From: an uncultured Verrucomicrobiota bacterium
Lineage (GTDB): Bacteria > Verrucomicrobiota > Verrucomicrobiia > Chthoniobacterales > SZAS-18
Assembly (NCBI GenBank): GCA_937873255.1
Contig: CALMVM010000065.1
Span: 1-6,645 of the forward strand
DNA: 6,645 bases
Direction of reading: 5' to 3'
Shown here: positions 1 to 5,092 of the stretch, in pieces
Layout: each line of letters starts with the position of its first letter
Numbering within the stretch: the stretch's first letter is position 1
Notes under the pieces: generated by a model
What the model saw: the letters and a program-made list of their open reading frames with translations, nothing else
Databases searched by the model: none
Told to the model about the DNA's origin: nothing
Program-made: the position numbers and the translations under genes

Positions 1-1977
1 GCGTATGTCATCGGCTTGGCCTTCGCGTTCGCGGGCTACAGCTCCTTTTGGCTCACCCTGGCCATGTGCGGGCTGACGGCGGTCGTCGCCATCAACTACA
101 TGGTGATCTGCAAGCACTACCCCGACGGCGGGGGCGTGTACGCCAGCGTGCGGCACCGCTCGGAGATCATTTCCATCGTCGGCGCGTTCCTCCTGATCGC
201 CGATTACATCGTCACGGCGGCGTTGAGCGCGCTCTCCGCGTTCCAGTACCTCGGCGTCCCGCACCCGGAGAAATTCGCCGCGCTGGCGATCCTGGGCATC
301 GGCGCGCTGAACTGGTTCGGCCCCAAGCACACCGGCGGGCTGGCGTTCGTGGTGGCGATCCCGACGGCGGTGGTCGTCGTCCTGCTCGGCGTGCTCGGGC
401 TGCCGCACCTCGGCGAGGCGTGGCACAACGTCCAACCGCTCACGGGCGGCTGGAAGTTCAATTGGACGAGCTTCGTTTCCATCGTGCTCGCGCTCTCGGG
501 CGTGGAGGCGGTCGCCAATTCCACGGGCGTTATGCGCCTGGACCCGGGCGGCGACGCGCACCACAAGCCCAGCGTGGTCAAGACCAGCACGCCGGCGATC
601 CTGTGGGTAATGGCGGAGGTCGTCCTCTTCACGGCGCTGCTCGGCCTGCTCATGCACGCGCTGCCGGGCCTGACCCCCGTCACCAGCGATCCCAACGACC
701 CGACCGTGGACGCGATGCACCCCGCCGTCGCCGCCCCCGGCGACCCGGGCGTGCGCGACTACATGCTGCGCTACATGGGCGATTACTTCGGCACGCACGC
801 CTTCGGGCCGACTGTCGGACACGCCATCGGCGTGGTGGTCAGCGTCGTCTTCGGCGTGCTGCTGCTCTCGGCGGTCAACACGGCCATCGGCGCGCTCATT
901 TCCACGCAGTTCCTCATGGGCCGCGACCGGGAGTTGCCCAACATCTTCCGCAAGCTCAACAACTGGGGCGTGCCGACGTGGGGGCTCGTCGTCTCGACGC
1001 TCGTGCCGCTGGTGTTGGTGCTGCTGGTCAGCGACCTGTCGGGCCTCGCGGAACTCTACGCGGTCGGCGTCGTCGGCGCGATTGCCACCAACCTCGGCGC
1101 GTGTTCCACCGACCGGAAGCTCGAACTCAAGACGTGGGAACGCACGCTGATGTTCGTGACCTTCGTGGTGATGGTCGTCATCGAGCTGTCGCTGTTCATC
1201 GACAAGCCCGCCGCGCGCACCTTCGCCGTGACGGTGCTCGCCATCGGCCTGATCCTGCGCGCGCTCGGCCGCGAACAAGCGCAGCGCGGGGCGTTCGCGC
1301 TGGTGCTGGCGATGGTGGTGGCGCTCTTTGCGTTCAAGGACTACGCCGCCGCCGTCGTGGCCGTGACGGTGCTTGCCGCCGGCCTGATCCTGCGCGGGCT
1401 CCTGGGCGAACGCAAAATCAAGCGCGACGCCAAAAAGGCCGAACTCGCCGCGCTCAACCCGAACGCCTCGACCTTCCCCGGTCTGGGTTCGACGTTCCCC
1501 GGGATGCTGCCGGAGGTCACGGCGCGCTCGGCGGATTCCTCCACGCTGCCCATCGGCAACCAGGACCAGGCCACCGGCACGCCGATGCTGTGCGCCGTGC
1601 GCGGCATCGGCAAGACGCTCGATTTCGCGTTGGAGGACGCGCGGGAAAGCCACCGGCCGCTTTATCTGCTTTTCGTGCGCGAACAACCCGTCATCACCAG
1701 CGAGGACCGCAAGCGCAAGTGGAAGGAAGATGACGACGCGCGCGCGATTTTTTCCTACGCGCGCAGCAAGGCCGACGGGGCCGTGGTGCTGCCCGGCTAC
1801 GCGGTGAGCGATTCGCCGGCGGACACGATTGTGGACTTCGCGGCGACGATTGGCGCGTCGCGTTTGATGCTCGGCGCGCCGAGCCGCAGCGGGGTAGTCA
1901 ACCTGTTGCGCGGCAACATTATCCGCCAGGTGTCCGATCTGTTGCCGGACGACATCCACCTGTTGGTGTACGCATAG
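1..1977 (+). CDS. APC-superfamily amino-acid permease with C-terminal UspA-like domain (5' partial)
   Basis: The frame is open from base 1, so the gene starts upstream; a TTG at 16 is only an internal codon. 658 residues are visible, ending at TAG 1975-1977. The visible protein starts in an early transmembrane helix, then shows the loop DGGGVYASVR, typical of APC permeases, and the family signature ALSGVEAVANSTGVM (about residues 164-178), which in relatives forms part of the substrate site. About ten hydrophobic helices follow to about residue 470. A hydrophilic linker (about 470-515) leads to a C-terminal domain (about 520-658) with a Usp-like end: ADTIVDFAATIGASRLMLGAPS, then a Leu-rich helix and a final strand LLVYA. 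The likely role is proton- or sodium-coupled uptake of an amino acid or amine at the inner membrane, with nucleotide- or stress-sensing by the Usp domain. The substrate cannot be told. The nucleotide-binding glycine motif of Usp looks degenerate. A 45-residue internal repeat is present in the last helices. The permease assignment is firm and the Usp domain likely. Confidence 0.88.
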   Translation, partial: AYVIGLAFAFAGYSSFWLTLAMCGLTAVVAINYMVICKHYPDGGGVYASVRHRSEIISIVGAFLLIADYIVTAALSALSAFQYLGVPHPEKFAALAILGIGALNWFGPKHTGGLAFVVAIPTAVVVVLLGVLGLPHLGEAWHNVQPLTGGWKFNWTSFVSIVLALSGVEAVANSTGVMRLDPGGDAHHKPSVVKTSTPAILWVMAEVVLFTALLGLLMHALPGLTPVTSDPNDPTVDAMHPAVAAPGDPGVRDYMLRYMGDYFGTHAFGPTVGHAIGVVVSVVFGVLLLSAVNTAIGALISTQFLMGRDRELPNIFRKLNNWGVPTWGLVVSTLVPLVLVLLVSDLSGLAELYAVGVVGAIATNLGACSTDRKLELKTWERTLMFVTFVVMVVIELSLFIDKPAARTFAVTVLAIGLILRALGREQAQRGAFALVLAMVVALFAFKDYAAAVVAVTVLAAGLILRGLLGERKIKRDAKKAELAALNPNASTFPGLGSTFPGMLPEVTARSADSSTLPIGNQDQATGTPMLCAVRGIGKTLDFALEDARESHRPLYLLFVREQPVITSEDRKRKWKEDDDARAIFSYARSKADGAVVLPGYAVSDSPADTIVDFAATIGASRLMLGAPSRSGVVNLLRGNIIRQVSDLLPDDIHLLVYA

Positions 1978-2311
1978 GGCGGACTCGTCGGCACGGCGAT
2001 ACGCGCGTCCCCAAAAAAAGTCTGTCATCCTGAGGCGAGGGCAACGAGCCGAAGGACCTCGCCGCATGGCACTCGTTCGCCTTTCACTTGCAGCCCGAGC
2101 CAATCAGCCGTCCCCTATTCGGGATAAACAGCAGTCGGTCGCGAGTACCTTCCGGCGAGATCCCTCGGCTCGTTGCCCTCGCCTCAGGATGACAGACAAA
2201 AGAAAGGCGCGCCAACAACCGGGATTGGTGCGTTTGGATCAAGACACGGGCGATGTGCCAAGCCAGTTCCGGGATTGACCCACCGGCGGCTTTGCCTCAT
2301 CCTCGACAGCC
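1978..2311. other. Intergenic region, 334 bases, mostly a palindromic repeat
   Basis: No credible gene lies here. A short frame at 2066-2278 runs through the palindrome and has neither a ribosome binding site nor coding-like codon use. The region holds the inverted-repeat element at 2020-2197. An A-tract (2013-2019) precedes it and another A-rich stretch (2198-2204) follows. The 114 bases between the element and the next start contain two copies of CCGGGATTG (about 2219 and 2267) but no promoter I would defend. No Shine-Dalgarno motif stands before ATG 2312. Confidence 0.6.
2020..2197. repeat. Palindromic MITE/REP-like element, 44-base inverted arms
   Basis: The left arm is 2020-2063 and the right arm 2154-2197. 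They are reverse complements at 42 of 44 positions. A weaker extension (9 of 12) reaches to about 2075 and 2142, leaving a unique centre of about 65 bases. The arms begin GTCTGTCATCCTGAGG and carry GAGGGCAACGAGCCGAAGG. They match the general style of TCATCCTGAG...CGAAGGA palindromic repeats that are dispersed in many environmental bacterial genomes. AAAA stands on both sides (2016-2019 and 2198-2201) and could be a target duplication, but it lies in low-complexity sequence and proves little. No transposase is encoded, so any mobility would need an enzyme supplied elsewhere. In RNA the arms would form a very stable hairpin, which could insulate the permease transcript from the next gene. The inverted repeat itself is certain; its mobile nature is inference. 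Confidence 0.85.
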
Positions 2312-2914
2312 ATGGACCAGCCGCGCCCGAGCGTCATCGTACGTTGGATCGTCGCCGCGTTGATCGGCGGCGGCGGCGTGTTCCTGCTGGCACGGGTCAT
2401 GGCCCACGAGAGCAACTGGATGTCCGTTTTCGGCAAGAGCCTCTTCGGCATCTCCGCGATGATCACCGGCGTGCTCCTGGTCTCGCCCGAACTCGTGCGC
2501 CTGGCCGTGGCGCCGATCTCGCATCTGATCGACAGCGTGTTGCTGCCTTCCGAAACCGTCACGCCGCCCGCCGATCTCAAACTCGCGCGCTTCTACGGCC
2601 AAGCCATGCGCTACGACGAGGCGTGTGAGGAATACGAACGCATCCTCCACTACCATCCCGACCACCCCGACGCTCACCTCGAAGGCATCCGCGCCGCCGC
2701 GCTCGCGGGTAACGAACGGCTGGCCGCGAAGTTCTACCACCACGCGCAACGCCACCTGCGCTCGCGGGAAACGCGCGGCCTGCTCGACGCCGTGTACGCC
2801 GCGCGCCACCAACTCCTTGGCGACACGGACGCCGGCGCGGACTCGGACGACGCCACGGCCGGGCCGCCCGCCCTGTCGGAAGTCCCGGACGAGCCGCCGT
2901 CTGACCCAAAGTAG
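2312..2914 (+). CDS. Small membrane protein with TPR-like region, function unknown
   Basis: 200 residues, ATG to TAG. Residues about 8-30 (VIVRWIVAALIGGGGVFLLA) form one membrane helix and about 38-60 (SVFGKSLFGISAMITGVLLV) a second. Residues about 85-150 read like one to two tetratricopeptide repeats: LARFYGQAMRYDEACEEYERI, then HPDHPDAHLEGIRAAALAGN, with the usual small and aromatic positions and a Pro near the repeat end. The tail (about 168-200) is acidic and Pro-rich, so probably disordered. The topology suggests an inner-membrane hairpin carrying a soluble helical domain for protein-protein contact. I do not recognise a named family. No Shine-Dalgarno motif precedes the ATG, but codon use is typical of the window from the first codons and no better start is visible. 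It is separated from the permease by the palindrome and from the next gene by a long structured gap, so it may be its own transcription unit. Confidence 0.8.
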   Translation: MDQPRPSVIVRWIVAALIGGGGVFLLARVMAHESNWMSVFGKSLFGISAMITGVLLVSPELVRLAVAPISHLIDSVLLPSETVTPPADLKLARFYGQAMRYDEACEEYERILHYHPDHPDAHLEGIRAAALAGNERLAAKFYHHAQRHLRSRETRGLLDAVYAARHQLLGDTDAGADSDDATAGPPALSEVPDEPPSDPK

Positions 2915-2962
2915 GCCCGCTTGCAAAAGTTAGGAACGATAGTAGTCTCATGCTAGTTCTTT

Positions 2963-3093
2963 GTTAGCTCAATGGCCGGGCGGTTGCCCGGTCAGCGGGG
3001 GACCCAATACATTCCCGGTAACGACGGGATCGGGGCTTGCGGCGCTGCTTGCAAACGCCGGGGAGGCTTGATGCTCCCAGCCCGACAGCTAAC
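2963..3093 (+). ncRNA. Candidate structured RNA or leader element (unknown class)
   Basis: An outer helix can form between GTTAGCT (2963-2969) and AGCTAAC (3087-3093), seven perfect pairs 117 bases apart. Inside it are: hairpin CCGGGC/GCCCGG (2976-2981 with 2986-2991, loop GGTT); hairpin TCCCG/CGGGA (3013-3017 with 3025-3029); and a branched unit closed by TCGGGGCT/AGCCCGA (3030-3037 with 3079-3085, one bulge). That unit holds hairpins CGGCG/CGCCG (3040-3044 with 3056-3060) and GGGAG/CTCCC (3061-3065 with 3074-3078). Further hairpins follow downstream: 3121-3125 with 3133-3137, and CGGCC..TTCG with CGAAGGCCG (3138-3148 with 3159-3167). It does not match the tmRNA, RNase P, SRP, 6S, cobalamin, TPP, FMN, SAM or glycine motifs I know. 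It could be the 5' leader of the downstream genes or a separate small RNA. High G+C makes chance pairing common; the 7-base outer stem is AT-containing and therefore the better evidence. Confidence 0.35.
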
Positions 3094-3226
3094 CTCGCCG
3101 GCATCAACACCAGGAGCCGCCGACCTTCACCCGGTCGCGGCCTCTTCGAACAAAGAACCGAAGGCCGACTCCAAAAGCAGGGAGACCCGGCCGCCCGACA
3201 CAAAAATAAAGACCACTCTCAAACGG

Positions 3227-3260
3227 GAAGGCCGCGCCACGGCGGCCCCTTCTCCTTTGT
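3227..3260 (+). terminator. Terminator-like hairpin before the unknown gene
   Basis: GGCCGC (3230-3235) and GCGGCC (3242-3247) pair perfectly around a six-base loop. The stem extends by GAA (3227-3229) with TTC (3250-3252) across a two-base bulge. It is followed by the T-rich CTCCTTTGTT. This resembles a weak intrinsic terminator; the T-run is interrupted. It lies about 40 bases before the chosen GTG start, so if it works it would attenuate transcription into 3299-6645. It could equally end a small RNA made from the preceding region. Confidence 0.3.
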
Positions 3261-3298
3261 TGCGGACAACGCCGCGCCCGTCGCCCTATGATCGGGCC

Positions 3299-5092
3299 GT
3301 GGCCGCCGATGCTCCCGAATTCGCCGCCGACTTCGCGTTGGCTGCTGCCCGCGCGCTGGTCGAGCATCTTCACGTCGATTCCTACGCGCAGATGGGCGGC
3401 GTCGCGGCCGACGGACAGGATCGTCTGGCGGAACTCGAAGCCCGTCTCCAAACCGCGCTCGCCGTGCCGTCGGCCGCCGGCACGAAAAACCCCCGCCGGG
3501 GCACGACCGCGCGCGAGGCGGCGTTCGCCTTCGCGCAGGCGTTCCGGCTGTCCGCGCTGTATCCCGACACGGTCGGCAACGGCCAGGACATCCTCGCCAC
3601 GCTGCCGGTGCCGACGTTTTCGACCGTGCGTCTCGCGCGGCCCGATCCGGCGCAACACGCCGTCGTGTTTCGCGCGCTTTGCGACAAGACCGGCCTGGAC
3701 GAAGCCGACCGCGCCGCCATCGAAACCGAAGCCGCTTCGGCCGTGCAAAAACTCGCACGCCGCCAGGCCCTCGTCGGCCTGTTGCGCGACGAACTGCGTC
3801 CCGACCCCGCGCAGGGGCCGACCTCCGCCGACGCGCACCGTTTCTTCGGACTGCTGTTTCCCGACCACCCGCTCCGACCCGGCGAGGTGGAAGTCGTCGC
3901 CACTCAGAGTTGCGTGTACTTCTGCATCTTGTCACAAGAGGCGTTCGAGCAAACGGAGACCTTCCTCGCGCGCGGCGAAGCCGCCCGCGCCCACGCGGTG
4001 GATTACCTGAAGCGTCTGCGCCGATTCAATTTTTACAACTTCGCGCACTTCCCCGCGTTCACTTCCTTCGAGGCGCGCGAGATGGACCCCGCGTCGCTCG
4101 AACGTCTCGGACGCGCGATGGAGATGGAGAACGCCGAACTCGTCGCCTTGCTCAACACCGTCGTGTTCATTGAGGAGCGCGACAGCCTGGAAAAATATCT
4201 CATCCACGATAGCTGGGGCCACTATTGGCAGGCCGACCTGACCGGCCTCGGCGCGCTGTATCACCGCATGGCGTCGCTGCACCTGCCGCTTTCGCCGAGC
4301 GACTCGGTGCGCCTTGACGACAAACTACTTTCCTTCCTCGACCTCGTGTATCTGCGGCGCGACGGCTCGTTGCTCTTCGACGAGGCGCTGGCGCGGCGGT
4401 ACGCGGCGGCGTGGACGAACGAACGTTTCCAGCCGCTCCTCGCCCCCGTCGTGGCCGAACTCGCCGCCGACCTGATCGAATACCACGCCCGCGCGCAATG
4501 CCGCGCCGCCGGGTTGGAGTTGCCCTCTTCCTCGCGCTTCCCGCAGCAACCGGCGAAGATCGATTTCGCGTGGGCGGACCTGTCGTTTTTCGTCAAGGCA
4601 CTCAAGCGCGTGAACACGCTCTACGAAAAGGACGCCGAACTGCGCGCGAGTTTCGTCGAACGCGCCCGGCTGCTCTTTCGACTGAAATACCGGCGCAACT
4701 ATCCGGCCGTCGCTTCGTCGGAAATCCTCGACGCCGAACTCGGCAAGACCCTCGAACGTCTCCTCGCCATCTTCCACGAAGTGCAGGAAACCGACCTCGG
4801 CACCGGCTTGCAAACCACGAACACTTTTTCCCTCGCGTTCGTCAATCTGCTGCGCATCGGCGCGACGCTCAACGGCATCGTCCACGATCAACTCGAAGGA
4901 ACCCGCCCGCACCTCGCCCCGTATTTCCAGACGCTGGTGATGTTCGTGGTCAAGTACTTCGAGCGCGAGCCGACGCACGGCTTCTGGACGCTCGACGAAA
5001 CGCTCGCCGCCTACGCGGTCCCGTTGCTGGAATCGCTGGCGTCCGCCGAACGTTTCGCGCAAGATCATCTCCAACCCGATTGCCAATCATGA
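3299..5092 (+). CDS. Large conserved-looking protein of unknown function with HDSWGHYWQ motif
   Basis: With GTG 3299 as start the product is 597 residues, ending at TGA 5090-5092. The frame is open back to an ATG at 2972. There is also an ATG at 3071 with GGAGG four bases before it. Codons between 2972 and 3298 include many ending in A, plus AGG, ATA, CTA and GGA, unlike the body, and encode a Pro/Arg/Lys-rich stretch, so I place the start at 3299 with moderate confidence. The protein looks soluble, mostly alpha-helical, with no signal peptide or membrane helix. Notable segments are residues about 200-215 (EVEVVATQSCVYFCILSQEAF), an acidic-helical stretch ending IEERDSLEKYLIHDSWGHYWQ (about 291-311; H303, D304, W306, H308), and a C-terminal helical part with NGIVHDQLEG and REPTHGFWTLDET. 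The clustered His/Asp/Glu/Trp could bind metal, but I recognise no family. Its stop overlaps the next start (ATGA), implying translational coupling with a secreted binding protein. Confidence 0.82.
   Translation: MAADAPEFAADFALAAARALVEHLHVDSYAQMGGVAADGQDRLAELEARLQTALAVPSAAGTKNPRRGTTAREAAFAFAQAFRLSALYPDTVGNGQDILATLPVPTFSTVRLARPDPAQHAVVFRALCDKTGLDEADRAAIETEAASAVQKLARRQALVGLLRDELRPDPAQGPTSADAHRFFGLLFPDHPLRPGEVEVVATQSCVYFCILSQEAFEQTETFLARGEAARAHAVDYLKRLRRFNFYNFAHFPAFTSFEAREMDPASLERLGRAMEMENAELVALLNTVVFIEERDSLEKYLIHDSWGHYWQADLTGLGALYHRMASLHLPLSPSDSVRLDDKLLSFLDLVYLRRDGSLLFDEALARRYAAAWTNERFQPLLAPVVAELAADLIEYHARAQCRAAGLELPSSSRFPQQPAKIDFAWADLSFFVKALKRVNTLYEKDAELRASFVERARLLFRLKYRRNYPAVASSEILDAELGKTLERLLAIFHEVQETDLGTGLQTTNTFSLAFVNLLRIGATLNGIVHDQLEGTRPHLAPYFQTLVMFVVKYFEREPTHGFWTLDETLAAYAVPLLESLASAERFAQDHLQPDCQS

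Noticed and set aside
48..1733. Second long + strand frame (561 residues) inside the permease gene
   Set aside because: Arg/Gly/Pro/Ala-rich translation with no domains. It is a typical overlapping frame in GC-rich DNA; the permease frame explains the region.
1981..2019. Intrinsic terminator directly after the permease
   Set aside because: Only a weak GGAC/GTCC pairing is visible, and the run after it is A on the + strand, not T. The palindrome at 2020-2197 is a likelier transcript end.
2066..2278. Short open frame across the palindrome
   Set aside because: It runs through the right arm of the inverted repeat, has no ribosome binding site and has atypical codon use.
2921..2958. Promoter before the structured region: TTGCAA (2921) with TAGTCT (2943), or GGAAC (2933) as an ECF-type -35
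   Set aside because: The -10 box matches only half of the consensus and the ECF spacing is too long. It is plausible by position but not strong enough to list.
2963..3093. tmRNA, RNase P, SRP or 6S RNA gene, or a tRNA suggested by TTAGCTCAATGG
   Set aside because: There is no T-loop, no matching D-stem or anticodon arm, and no conserved RNase P, SRP or tmRNA end motifs on either strand.
2972..3298. N-terminal extension of the unknown protein from ATG 2972
   Set aside because: Codon use is unlike the gene body, the peptide is low-complexity and rich in Pro, Lys and Arg, and the DNA is full of complementary arms. No Shine-Dalgarno motif stands before 2972. ATG 3071 remains a possible alternative.
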